64,000 bases of DNA, taken from positions 496,001 through 560,000 of the forward strand of contig CP064984.1 in NCBI GenBank assembly GCA_016699615.1, in the 5' to 3' direction. The DNA is from Sphingobacteriales bacterium (GTDB lineage Bacteria; Bacteroidota; Bacteroidia; Chitinophagales; JADIYW01). How positions within the stretch are numbered: the first letter of the stretch is position 1; every line of letters begins with the position of its first letter. The notes under the pieces were generated by a model, which had not been told where the DNA came from, did no database searches, and worked only from the letters and a program-made list of their open reading frames with translations. The position numbers and the translations under genes were made by a program. Positions 50,755-59,203 of this stretch are shown here, one piece after another.

Positions 50755-52170
50755 TTATTTAGAAATATCCATTCTTGAAAGTAATAATTTATCTCCTTTT
50801 TCAGTCTCTGATAGATAGATAATATACTTTCCTAATTCAACTACATTTTTTGATGGGAAAAGATAAAACTTTTTCTTCTCTGCTTCACCAAGCAATTTAA
50901 AATCTGATGCTGTACCTTTGTCTAAATCTAAGGTACCATATTGAACACTAAATAATGGAGCCCATGTTTTTGTTGTTGTTTTGGTGAACCAACTATAATC
51001 TTCATCCGTTTCTTCGTGAGTTGCTCTACATATATTCATCATCCAGTATAATTTGCTTTTATCAGCAGATTCTGTTAGATAACTCGTAGCTGGGAACATA
51101 TCAGATGTCAATGGAGAACGATTGAAAAATCCTGCTGTTTCTTTTTGGTCTAAGAACACACCGTAGTTGTGTTTTAGATTACCTTGACCATCAAACTGAA
51201 ACATATATACTCCTTGATATAGTCTTGAGCCTGCATTATAATCTGGACCAAATGGTTTTTGTTTTGCTACTTTAAAATCTTGTCCATTTATTAATATATC
51301 ATTTTTACTTGTGAAGTATATATTGAATGTCTCGAATCTTTTACCATTAAAATCAACTATCTTCTTTTGTCCTTCTGGTTTTACTGCTTTAGAATTAAAA
51401 TCAGCAACTGGAGTTTCTTTTATAAAGTCAAATTTTCCATTTACTAATTTTCCAAGTGTAAATCCAGTAAAATTCATTTCATCAAGCATGGCATCTATTG
51501 CCTCTTGTGTAACACCCATATCTTTGTTGCCTGCCAAAGTATTACCCATATTTTTTAATGCACTAAACATACCGCCAGATTTTGCAGTGGTATTTTCTGT
51601 AGCTTTCTCTTCTTCATCTGCTGATGTCGTAGCAACTAACTGTGTTTTATATATTTTATCAATATATGTTCCTGTTAAATCTTTTGTAATGCTTGGTCCA
51701 TAGAAGAACAATTCATTATTCTTCTCATAAACTTCTAAAATTCTCCAGCCATTAGTTGGTGCATCAAAAATCACTTTCTCTTTAATGTTGCCTTCTGGAC
51801 TAATTCTATAATATACTAATTTATTTGGAACAGCTGTTGTTTTCTTATTTATATTTCCTTGTGGAGCAAATACTACAATCCAATCTCTAGGTAAATCATC
51901 ATTATTCAATGCATGATTTTCATCTTTAAGTGGTTCTGCAAAAATTGGTGCATGTGGCTCATTAAAATCTATTTTTGATAATACTGAGATATTGACTTCA
52001 TTGTCACATTTTATTAGGTCGTAATGAAGATAAGAACCCAAAGCATCTTTTGGAGAATCTTGTCTTCCTGCGATTACTAATATTGAACTATCTCTATCTA
52101 CTTCATAAGCACCTCCTCTGAAATAATATTTTTCACCTGCATCACTTGTTGGCTTCACCTTTTCCAACAT
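50755..52170 (-). CDS. Secreted hypothetical protein, C-terminal part (frameshifted gene)
   Basis: This is 471 residues of a gene that really begins at 52,600. The body reads as a beta-propeller-like or repeated-sheet protein: ILVIAGRQDSPKDALGSYLH, GNIKEKVIFDAPTNGWRIL, DILINGQDFKVAKQKPFGPD and MFQFDGQGNLKHNYGVFL. An insert rich in Ala/Glu/Lys (about 180-225) looks disordered. A TxNxxWF-like stretch at the end is unremarkable. No family is recognised. Confidence 0.75.
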   Translation of the reverse strand: MLEKVKPTSDAGEKYYFRGGAYEVDRDSSILVIAGRQDSPKDALGSYLHYDLIKCDNEVNISVLSKIDFNEPHAPIFAEPLKDENHALNNDDLPRDWIVVFAPQGNINKKTTAVPNKLVYYRISPEGNIKEKVIFDAPTNGWRILEVYEKNNELFFYGPSITKDLTGTYIDKIYKTQLVATTSADEEEKATENTTAKSGGMFSALKNMGNTLAGNKDMGVTQEAIDAMLDEMNFTGFTLGKLVNGKFDFIKETPVADFNSKAVKPEGQKKIVDFNGKRFETFNIYFTSKNDILINGQDFKVAKQKPFGPDYNAGSRLYQGVYMFQFDGQGNLKHNYGVFLDQKETAGFFNRSPLTSDMFPATSYLTESADKSKLYWMMNICRATHEETDEDYSWFTKTTTKTWAPLFSVQYGTLDLDKGTASDFKLLGEAEKKKFYLFPSKNVVELGKYIIYLSETEKGDKLLLSRMDISK

Positions 52171-52267
52171 TTTTACATTTTTTATATATGTACCATACCA
52201 CCATCTATATTTCCATGTAATTAATTTTTTCTAAAAACTAATTTACCACCCATTGTTGTAGATGCTG

Positions 52268-52645
52268 TTAATCCATTTGTGTAGTATACATCTCCCTAAA
52301 ATTAAACCATTTATATCTACTTCTTACTTTTTCTACATCCCATTCTTCTTTTTTAGTATCTTTTAATCCCAAATCAATATCATAAGTATAGGTTTCAATT
52401 TTTACTTTCTTTTGGCTAGATGGTAACACATATACCAAATCAAAAGTATTGTTTGCTTGGTTTGTTTCCACTCCACCTAGATATCCATTCTTGGCTTTTC
52501 TAGATATGTCATAAGAAACTTCTTTTACTTCATTTTGTGCAAAAATATTGTTAAATAAAACAATACTCAAAAAAAGACATGCAATTTTTACGTACTTCAT
52601 AAGTAGTTTTTTTCCAAATATATACAAAAAAAAACAAAAATGCAA
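52268..52645 (-). CDS. Secreted hypothetical protein, N-terminal part (frameshifted gene)
   Basis: The likely start is ATG at 52,600 (MKYVKIACLFLSIVLFNNIF, a signal peptide); the upstream 15 codons are extra. The first shift is in GGG near 52,295 (RE-MYTTQM against GDVYYTNGLT) and the second in an A-run near 52,225. The corrected middle reads TASTTMGGKLVFRKKLITWK then YRWWYGTYIKNV and joins the C-terminal part. The whole protein has about 615 residues. Confidence 0.7.
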   Translation of the reverse strand: MHFCFFLYIFGKKLLMKYVKIACLFLSIVLFNNIFAQNEVKEVSYDISRKAKNGYLGGVETNQANNTFDLVYVLPSSQKKVKIETYTYDIDLGLKDTKKEEWDVEKVRSRYKWFNFREMYTTQMD

Positions 52646-52811
52646 ATAAAATTCTTTTAAAATACTAATATCTTGAGCAGAAAATTAGCTATTACCTTGA
52701 AGGAAATATTTACTTTCCATCTATATAAATTATATAAAATGAGTGTTATCGATAGAAAGAAAAAACAAATAAAATATACTATATAATAATTAAATTACCA
52801 GAGGCAATTAT

Positions 52812-53774
52812 TTATTTTCTACTAATTACTTTTTCTACTTTTTCTATGATGTTTTTTGGCATTAGTCCATATTTTTCTAATAATTGGTCTGGTGTGCCAC
52901 TTTCGCCAAAGCTATCGTTTACAGCAACAAACTCTTGTGGTACTAAATGGTTTTGGATTAATACACTTGCAACACTTTCGCCTAAACCACCAGCCATTTG
53001 ATGTTCTTCTGCTGTAACCACACAACCTGTTTTCTTTACTGATTTTAATATTGCTTCAACATCCAAAGGTTTTATAGTATGCATATTAATAAGTTCTACA
53101 GAAATACCTTTTTTTTCTAATTCTTGTCCTGCCAAAACTGCATGCCATACTAAATGTCCGCAAGCAATAATTGTAACATCTGTACCTTCTGATAGAAATT
53201 GTGCTTTGCCTATCTCAAAATTTTGGTCTTCTGCTTCTGTAAAAATTGGCCAAACAGGACGACCAAATCTTAAATAAGTTGGTCCATTTCTTTCAATAAT
53301 TGCTTTGGTTGCTAATCGTGTTTGGTTGTAATCGCATGGCACAACAACTGTCATGTGTGGCAACATTTTCATCAAACCTATATCTTCTAAAATTTGGTGT
53401 GTTGCACCATCTTCACCTAATGTTAGTCCTGCGTGTGAGCAACATATTTTCACATTTTTATCTGAGTAAGCTACAGATTGACGTATTTGATCATACACTC
53501 TACCTGTTCCGAAATTTGCAAAAGTTGTAGCTACTGGAATTTTTCCGCCAATAGTTAAACCAGCTGCTATTCCAATCATATTTGCTTCTGCAATACCTGT
53601 TTGGATAAAACGTTCTGGAAAATCTTCTATAAATTTTTCTAATTTTAGTGAACCCACTAAATCTGCACAAAGTGCAACAACATTTGGATTTTGTTTTCCT
53701 GCCTCGTAAATGCCTACACCAAATCCGCTTCTGGTGTCTTTTTTGTCTGTGAATGTAATATCTTGAAGACTCAT
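52812..53774 (-). CDS. Transketolase, C-terminal (Pyr/C) subunit
   Basis: The start is taken at Met 53,774 (MSLQDITFTDKKDTRSGF), since the upstream 14 codons have no family match. The 320-residue protein has the pyrimidine-binding half with TGIAEANMIGIAAGLTIGGK (conserved Glu), FANFGTGRVYDQIRQSVAYS and GEDGATHQILEDIGLM, and the C-terminal domain. Split transketolases act as heterodimers in the pentose-phosphate pathway. The N-terminal partner is not adjacent. Confidence 0.92.
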   Translation of the reverse strand: MSLQDITFTDKKDTRSGFGVGIYEAGKQNPNVVALCADLVGSLKLEKFIEDFPERFIQTGIAEANMIGIAAGLTIGGKIPVATTFANFGTGRVYDQIRQSVAYSDKNVKICCSHAGLTLGEDGATHQILEDIGLMKMLPHMTVVVPCDYNQTRLATKAIIERNGPTYLRFGRPVWPIFTEAEDQNFEIGKAQFLSEGTDVTIIACGHLVWHAVLAGQELEKKGISVELINMHTIKPLDVEAILKSVKKTGCVVTAEEHQMAGGLGESVASVLIQNHLVPQEFVAVNDSFGESGTPDQLLEKYGLMPKNIIEKVEKVISRK

Positions 53775-53944
53775 TTTGTATGAAATTATGACACTAAAAT
53801 AGTTTTTTATTATCAAAATCTATAATTAAGTATTGGTTATGCAATAAAATTGAACATAAAACGTTATGCTTATGTGTATTTTAACATTTTTTGATATTTT
53901 GGTATGATTATTGAATAAATTGAGTTAAATTTGTAATAATAGCA

Positions 53945-54370
53945 TTGAAAAGTAAATTCTACATATTATTCTTTATCTTCTCTGTGTTGGCTTTTGCGCA
54001 GCAATTGCCACCTCGTGCATTTGAAAAATATGATAATAAAGGAAATAACGAACCTTGTGTTCAGGTTTATTTGAATACTACACCAATGGCTTGTGGCAAT
54101 ATGATTTCTAAAAAGACAAAAGGATTGATTACGGTATCTAAAGATAATATTAATAAAATTTATTTCAATATTACAGTAAAATCTAGTACTGGGAAAAATG
54201 AACCACCCGTTTATTTGCGTTTTATTAAAGTAAAACAAATGGACATTCAAGAATTATTGCAATATACACAAGATGGCGACGAAATTTTTATTGAAGAGTA
54301 CGTGCCTGCTGTGAATAAGATAGATTTGAATTGTACACCAACTAATTTTGTGGTGCACAATCCATCTTAA
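53945..54370 (+). CDS. Small secreted hypothetical protein, 141 aa
   Basis: It starts at TTG 53,945, giving a good signal peptide (MKSKFYILFFIFSVLAFA, cleavage about 18). The mature part has beta character (VQVYLNTTPMACGN, INKIYFNITVKSSTGKN) and three Cys. It is convergent with the DUF1761 gene, 3 bp apart. No family is recognised. Confidence 0.65.
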   Translation: MKSKFYILFFIFSVLAFAQQLPPRAFEKYDNKGNNEPCVQVYLNTTPMACGNMISKKTKGLITVSKDNINKIYFNITVKSSTGKNEPPVYLRFIKVKQMDIQELLQYTQDGDEIFIEEYVPAVNKIDLNCTPTNFVVHNPS

Positions 54371-54373
54371 ATT

Positions 54374-54886
54374 TTATCCTAAGGAATTTAAGTCTGCGAA
54401 TTGACAGATAAATCCACCCATTAGAATAAGACATACAATCCAATAACCTGAATTGATTGCAATATATTTGAAACCTTTGCGTTCAAACAATGCATTTGTG
54501 GTAACCATTGGCAATGCTAATCCTATTCCAGCAATTGCACCATGTAGTGCACCGTGTTTAAAAGTTCTGAACTCATTACCATAAGTTTGCATTACACTAC
54601 CAAATAATTGTTGTGTAGCCTCTTCCGTAAAATGATTTTGCAGCATTCCGAAAAATCCCATTTGGTGTATAACTATTCCTGATAGAGCAAATGCTATGAA
54701 AACGCTTAGAACATATGCCAATCCAAATACTAATAATGGATTGAATCCTTCTCTGAGCTTTTCTTCTGACACTCCAACTGTTTGCATCCAAGCATTACCA
54801 AATACTTTTGGATTGTACCAAATTGAGCCTACAATCATTGGAATGATTCCTGCAATTGCCATAGTAAGAAAAAAGTTTATTTGCAT
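54374..54886 (-). CDS. DUF1761 membrane protein
   Basis: The 170-residue protein has four transmembrane helices and the DUF1761 signature IPMIVGSIWYNPKVFGNAWM with GALHGAIAGIGLALP and NSGYWIVCLILMGGFI. Function unknown. Confidence 0.88.
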   Translation of the reverse strand: MQINFFLTMAIAGIIPMIVGSIWYNPKVFGNAWMQTVGVSEEKLREGFNPLLVFGLAYVLSVFIAFALSGIVIHQMGFFGMLQNHFTEEATQQLFGSVMQTYGNEFRTFKHGALHGAIAGIGLALPMVTTNALFERKGFKYIAINSGYWIVCLILMGGFICQFADLNSLG

Positions 54887-54947
54887 AATTGTTAATTTAA
54901 TTGATGCAAATTAAATAGAATATATGAGAAAGGCAAATTGGATGGTA

Positions 54948-55580
54948 TTAAAACTTATATCCAAACCCAATTTTTAAAAATCCTAATGAACCAAATCCTA
55001 GTTCAGTAAAACCAAAACAATTTTTACCATGAACTTCTAGCCCTAAAGCATTTAATTGGAATGCAAAACCAATTGTTCTATCATTTGGAGTATTATTTTG
55101 AAAATTTTTATATTTTAGTGTATTTACTGTCACACCTATATCTAATCCAGAATACATTTTCAATCTATTTTTATCAAAAAAATAAAAATTTGACCCAATC
55201 AATATTCTATACAAATTATCAATTTTATTAAAACTCAAAGCTGGATTTACATTTGTATATCTCGCATTTATCCTATCAAAAGCAAATGATGTATTAACTG
55301 TAACAATTTTATTTATTCTTCTAAAATAACCTATATAAATAGTTGGAAAATATTGATATTTTTTTTTAAAGTTCTTATTATCAAATCCAACACTAAAGTC
55401 TCCGATACTCGCAATAGATTGAGTAATTGGTAAAACTGTAATAGGTAGAATTCCAACACCTATTTTGAATGAATTTTTCTTAATTGATATATCATTATTT
55501 TGGCTATAACTTTCTGAATCCTGCGAGTAGATAAGGACATAACCCATAATAAAAATAATAGTAGCTATATTGCTTTTCAT
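54948..55580 (-). CDS. Predicted outer-membrane beta-barrel protein, 210 aa
   Basis: A signal peptide (about 1-18, LIYSQ) is followed by a series of amphipathic strands (IGDFSVGFDNKNF, QYFPTIYIGYFRRI, VNTSFAFDRINARY, KMYSGLDIGVTVNTLKY) and a last strand FLKIGFGYKF with terminal Phe, typical of outer-membrane barrels. The gene lies 27 bp downstream of the 55.6 kb gene on the same strand. Confidence 0.7.
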   Translation of the reverse strand: MKSNIATIIFIMGYVLIYSQDSESYSQNNDISIKKNSFKIGVGILPITVLPITQSIASIGDFSVGFDNKNFKKKYQYFPTIYIGYFRRINKIVTVNTSFAFDRINARYTNVNPALSFNKIDNLYRILIGSNFYFFDKNRLKMYSGLDIGVTVNTLKYKNFQNNTPNDRTIGFAFQLNALGLEVHGKNCFGFTELGFGSLGFLKIGFGYKF

Positions 55581-55607
55581 AATATAAATTTAATAAAATT
55601 AGATGAT

Positions 55608-56057
55608 TTAATTGCCATTACATGATGAAACTTTATCAACTTTAATTCTATTGTCTCCTAATGTACTTTCACAATATCTCGCATATGTACTATTACCCCT
55701 TTCATAAATTGCAACAATATTGTTAGATTGATTCCAAAGCGTATCGAATCTATAACTAGGTGGTGCTTGGATTATATACTCTGGTTCAATACCTCTAATT
55801 GATAGTTTTACTTGAATAATACCTTGAGAATTTGTCATCTTATTTCTGACAAAATATGATTTTGCAATTCCATTATCAATTTCCTCTAATGCCGAGTTTA
55901 AAGCTTCTCCAACATTTACATTTATTTTCATATCATTTAAGTTAATTCCTAGAAGCTTAAAGATATCTGATGGTAGATTAACACATAATTTAACTTCTGC
56001 TGATATTAAATCATCATCTCCATCAAGCCATGCGCCCAAAAATATTTGGGGTAACAC
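55608..56057 (-). CDS. Hypothetical protein, 149 aa, possibly 5'-truncated
   Basis: It begins MLPQIFLGAWLDGDDDLISA without a signal peptide, although its neighbour is secreted. Residues 20-120 look like a small beta-rich domain (EVKLCVNLPSDIFKLLGINL, GIIQVKLSIRGIEPEYIIQA). The two Cys near the C-terminus may pair. The DNA just upstream holds a 23-bp tandem duplication, so the present start may not be original. No family is recognised. Confidence 0.5.
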   Translation of the reverse strand: MLPQIFLGAWLDGDDDLISAEVKLCVNLPSDIFKLLGINLNDMKINVNVGEALNSALEEIDNGIAKSYFVRNKMTNSQGIIQVKLSIRGIEPEYIIQAPPSYRFDTLWNQSNNIVAIYERGNSTYARYCESTLGDNRIKVDKVSSCNGN

Positions 56058-56070
56058 CTAATTATCTATT

Positions 56071-56114
56071 AGGTTATAATGATAAATGGATATAGGTTAT
56101 AATGATAAATGGAT
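56071..56114. repeat. 23-bp tandem duplication
   Basis: AGGTTATAATGATAAATGG with its flank occurs at 56,071 and again at 56,094, a 23-bp period. It spans the possible start of the next ORF. Confidence 0.75.
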
Positions 56115-56259
56115 AATAAATACAATTTCAAACTGCCAAGGCGTTGCATCTGAGAATGTTTATCTTAATGACACTAAAATTATTAAAGAACTAATAGTAT
56201 CATTTGAAAGGCATAATAATAATATTTTAGAAATACTATCAAAAATAAACAAACAATAG
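56086..56259 (+). CDS. Short ORF of 57 codons
   Basis: ATG at 56,086 opens MDIGYNDKWIINTISNCQGV and ends ILEILSKINKQ. The C-terminal half (KIIKELIVSFERHNNNILEI) is an amphipathic helix. It could be the 3' remnant of a helix-turn-helix regulator, but there is no DNA-binding part. Coding status is uncertain. Confidence 0.35.
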   Translation: MDIGYNDKWIINTISNCQGVASENVYLNDTKIIKELIVSFERHNNNILEILSKINKQ

Positions 56260-56297
56260 AATTCATTGTTTGTATTTATTTTTATATTTGTAATATT

Positions 56298-57350
56298 ATG
56301 CTCCATAGAAATCTTTTCTTAATCTATTTTATAATATTGACTAATTATCATATAAAAGCACAAGAGGCGAGTATTTCTGACACCTCGCTTTGGATAAAAA
56401 CTCCTTTGAAATTTGTGTCTGCTTCAGTAAAATTACCATATACATCTACTTTAGAAAAAAAAGATGTGTACACAGCAAAAGGTTTGCAAAGTTTGTATTA
56501 TTTAAAAGCTGAACACAAAGCATTAGAACTGAGTTTTACTGCATCAATGCGACAAGTGAGTGCTAAAGAATATAAAAAAGCCTTGCAAGAAGAAATTAAT
56601 AGATTGGCTGTACAGTTTGGTGGCTATCCAACTACTTATAAAGAAAAAGATAAAAATGGATTGAGTTATGAATATGTTCTCATTTACTTGTCTGATAGAA
56701 AAACAATTTTTAGCAGAATCTATTTTATTGATGACTATCTGGTGATGCTAACTGGCATTGCTCCTGAAAAAGATAAGTATAATAATATTGTACAATTCTT
56801 TTTGAATAGCATGATATATAAGAAAACAAATTCTACAGTAGTTAATCAAAAGTCAAAAAATGCAAAGAGTAAAAACAAATCATCTAAAAGTAAAAGTAAG
56901 AAAACACCAGAATGGTATCAATATAATGACAGTAGTTTTATTGCAAAATTTCCTGCTGAGCCAAATATAAAAAAATATTATATACAAAATAATTCAATTG
57001 AATCATACCTTGTGAATAATTATTATTTTCAATATAGTGAAGACAATAGTGCCTATTTAATTTCTGAGCGAAAGTATAATTTTGCTTTAGGTATTAGCTC
57101 TGATTCTTTGTTTAACTTGGCTATTCAGACTTTAACGAAAGAACAAAAAAGTAAAATTTTGTCTGAGCAATATTTGTATGCTTATCAATTTCCTACCAAA
57201 GAATATATTTTTAGTTCAAGAAAAGTGTACTATAGGTTGCGTTATTATTTTGCGAATAATACATTGTATCAAATTTTATATTCTGGAAGTAAGCAGCAAG
57301 TGTATGATTTAAAAAACGAACAGTTTTTTAGCAACTTTACTATCAAATAG
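56298..57350 (+). CDS. Secreted protein with two PsbP/DcrB-like domains
   Basis: The 350-residue protein has a signal peptide (cleavage about 21, IKAQ). Two similar domains follow: about 35-170 (FVSASVKLPYTSTLEKKD, YLVMLTGIAPE) and about 205-350 (FIAKFPAEPNIKKYYIQN, LYQILYSGSKQQ), each with a F/V-x-FP-x-x-P strand at the start and a hydrophobic strand plus helix at the end. A basic Ser/Lys-rich linker (KSKNAKSKNKSSKSKSKK) separates them. The duplication is clear; the family label is tentative. Confidence 0.7.
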   Translation: MLHRNLFLIYFIILTNYHIKAQEASISDTSLWIKTPLKFVSASVKLPYTSTLEKKDVYTAKGLQSLYYLKAEHKALELSFTASMRQVSAKEYKKALQEEINRLAVQFGGYPTTYKEKDKNGLSYEYVLIYLSDRKTIFSRIYFIDDYLVMLTGIAPEKDKYNNIVQFFLNSMIYKKTNSTVVNQKSKNAKSKNKSSKSKSKKTPEWYQYNDSSFIAKFPAEPNIKKYYIQNNSIESYLVNNYYFQYSEDNSAYLISERKYNFALGISSDSLFNLAIQTLTKEQKSKILSEQYLYAYQFPTKEYIFSSRKVYYRLRYYFANNTLYQILYSGSKQQVYDLKNEQFFSNFTIK

Positions 57351-57357
57351 TTTGTAT

Positions 57358-58002
57358 TTAATTTTGAGTTTCGTCTAAAGTAATTTCTTCAAAATGAATT
57401 TCTTTGGGTAGCTCAAATTCGTTGGGTTTAAAGCTTGGATTTTCGTCTAATTTAACAAGATTACTTTTGATTGTTTTGCCTTCCATTTCCAATTCAAAAC
57501 TCAATGGAATGTTTTTCCAAACATAATATTTAATTTTACTTTTTTCAATTTCCATTTGATAAACATCACATTTTTTTCCACCAACTGTTTTACTTTCTAG
57601 TGTTTCTAATTTATATTTTTCTCTAAAACTTTTATTTACTTTTTTGAAATTGAAACGTTGTGCTAAGATATCATCTTCTGTTTGGTCAAGTTTTATTTTT
57701 GTTCCACTCTTGCTGCCTTCTTCCCAAAAGTACATATAATCTTTATCTAAAATAGTTATTGTAGTAATCTTAGTATTACCATTTAAAAATCCAGATTCAT
57801 CAGTTTTTATTTGCTTATACTTATCACCATAATCATCAAACATCAGAATGGTTGTGTTATTATTCAAACCAAGAACATCTAATGTAGATTCTACACTAGC
57901 TTTTTTAATTCCATACTTTCCATTTAATGCATTACTGTTTGATTTTGTATTATTTTTGCATGTAATAAAGATAATACAAATAATAAATATATATTTTTTC
58001 AT
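57358..58002 (-). CDS. DUF4412-like lipoprotein
   Basis: The 214-residue protein has a signal peptide with lipid Cys (IIFITCKNNTKS, about 16). The body includes ILMFDDYGDKYKQIK, DKDYMYFWEEGSKSGTKI and KKCDVYQMEIEKSKIKYYVW with IPLSFELEMEGK, the pattern of DUF4412-type beta domains in which a mutable substrate-like loop is followed by a Lys-rich segment. It ends 2 bp from the mnmD stop side on the same strand. Confidence 0.65.
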   Translation of the reverse strand: MKKYIFIICIIFITCKNNTKSNSNALNGKYGIKKASVESTLDVLGLNNNTTILMFDDYGDKYKQIKTDESGFLNGNTKITTITILDKDYMYFWEEGSKSGTKIKLDQTEDDILAQRFNFKKVNKSFREKYKLETLESKTVGGKKCDVYQMEIEKSKIKYYVWKNIPLSFELEMEGKTIKSNLVKLDENPSFKPNEFELPKEIHFEEITLDETQN

Positions 58003-58004
58003 TT

Positions 58005-58673
58005 TTATAATTTTATAGCTTTTGTCATTTCTCTTTTTCCTTTTGGTCCATGCAAAGCAATTACATTAAATCCTGCTGTTTTCAGATTTCGTTTTACACT
58101 ACCTTTGGCACAGTAAGTTACTAAAAAACCATCGTCATTTAGAATGGCAAATATTTTTTCAAATATTTCTACTGTCCATAAATCTGCTTGCGCTGATGGT
58201 GCGAATGCATCATAATATATAATATCAAATTTATTTGTTGTTTGAAATTGATGTATATCTGTGATGTATTTTTTGAAAGTGAAATTATTATTTATATGCA
58301 ATGTTTGTTCGTGCTTTGCTTGGTGCATTTCAAAGAAACTAGAATGTTTATAATTGTTATCACTATTATATAATTGTGTGTAAACATTTTCTTCAATTGG
58401 AAATTTTTCTATTGTGTGGTAGTCTACTTTTGTATTGTTTTGCATTGCAAAATCTATGGTAAGTAATGCATTGAGTCCTGTGCCAAAACCCATTTCCAAG
58501 ATGGCAATATTGTTTTTTGATTTTGCTTTTTCTACTAAGCCAGCATTGATAAATACATGCATACTTTCTTGCACTGCACCATGTACTGAATGGTAGTGTT
58601 CGTCAAACTCTTCTACAAATAATGTGGAAGAACCATCTGCTGTGGTTTTTAACTCAGGATACAAAATTGGCAA
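58005..58673 (-). CDS. mnmD: tRNA (5-methylaminomethyl-2-thiouridine) methyltransferase MnmD
   Basis: The 222-residue protein starts at TTG 58,673. The SAM site is LEMGFGTGLNALLTIDFAMQ, with YHTIEKFPI as the acidic ribose loop and DIIYYDAFAPSAQADLWTVE, the DxFxPxxxPxLW signature of MnmC/MnmD. There is no FAD-dependent oxidase domain, as usual in Bacteroidota. It completes the mnm5 modification at U34 of tRNAs. It abuts the end of the S8 protease gene without a gap. Confidence 0.9.
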   Translation of the reverse strand: MPILYPELKTTADGSSTLFVEEFDEHYHSVHGAVQESMHVFINAGLVEKAKSKNNIAILEMGFGTGLNALLTIDFAMQNNTKVDYHTIEKFPIEENVYTQLYNSDNNYKHSSFFEMHQAKHEQTLHINNNFTFKKYITDIHQFQTTNKFDIIYYDAFAPSAQADLWTVEIFEKIFAILNDDGFLVTYCAKGSVKRNLKTAGFNVIALHGPKGKREMTKAIKL

Positions 58674-59069
58674 TTATGGTTTTAATAATTTAGAAAAATA
58701 GGTTTGAGAATTATTAAATATTTTAAGTAAGTATATATTTTTTGATAACAAATTTTTAGTAATATTTATATCATAATTTCCATTCTCAATATTTGATTTT
58801 TGTTGGTGTATTATTTTCCCATCAAGTTGTAAAAGCATCACATTATATGTACCTTTTAAAACATTTTTATTTTCTACTACAATATTATTGTTATTAGAAA
58901 AATATGATTTAATATATTGAGAATTTTGTGTTAATGCTGTTGGCAAATCAAACTTAATACTATCAACTAATGAATATGCAATTTTTCCGTCTATTGTATT
59001 TGCTTTTATTCTATAAAATAATATTGAGTTGTTCACTGCATTTATGTTATGAATAAAATTATACAGCAT
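58674..59069 (-). CDS. S8 protease, C-terminal sorting domain part (frameshifted gene)
   Basis: This is the tail of a gene that begins at 63,804. The frame upstream of the listed Met, back to about 59,206, is also open (VNPVISNIPNIIKIDAQQ, TYLEWQTEKDANIRNYVVQY). It ends in a type A-like T9SS C-terminal domain: VVENKNVLKGTYNVMLLQLD, GKIIHQQKSNIENGNYDINI and LLKIFNNSQTYFSKLLKP. One G missing at about 59,208 separates it from the preceding frame. Confidence 0.8.
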   Translation of the reverse strand: MLYNFIHNINAVNNSILFYRIKANTIDGKIAYSLVDSIKFDLPTALTQNSQYIKSYFSNNNNIVVENKNVLKGTYNVMLLQLDGKIIHQQKSNIENGNYDINITKNLLSKNIYLLKIFNNSQTYFSKLLKP

Positions 59070-59203
59070 TCCATCTAATGAATATTGTACTACATAGTTT
59101 CTAATATTTGCATCTTTTTCAGTTTGCCACTCAAGATATGTATCATTATTTATTTGCTGTGCATCAATTTTAATTATATTTGGAATATTAGATATTACTG
59201 GAT

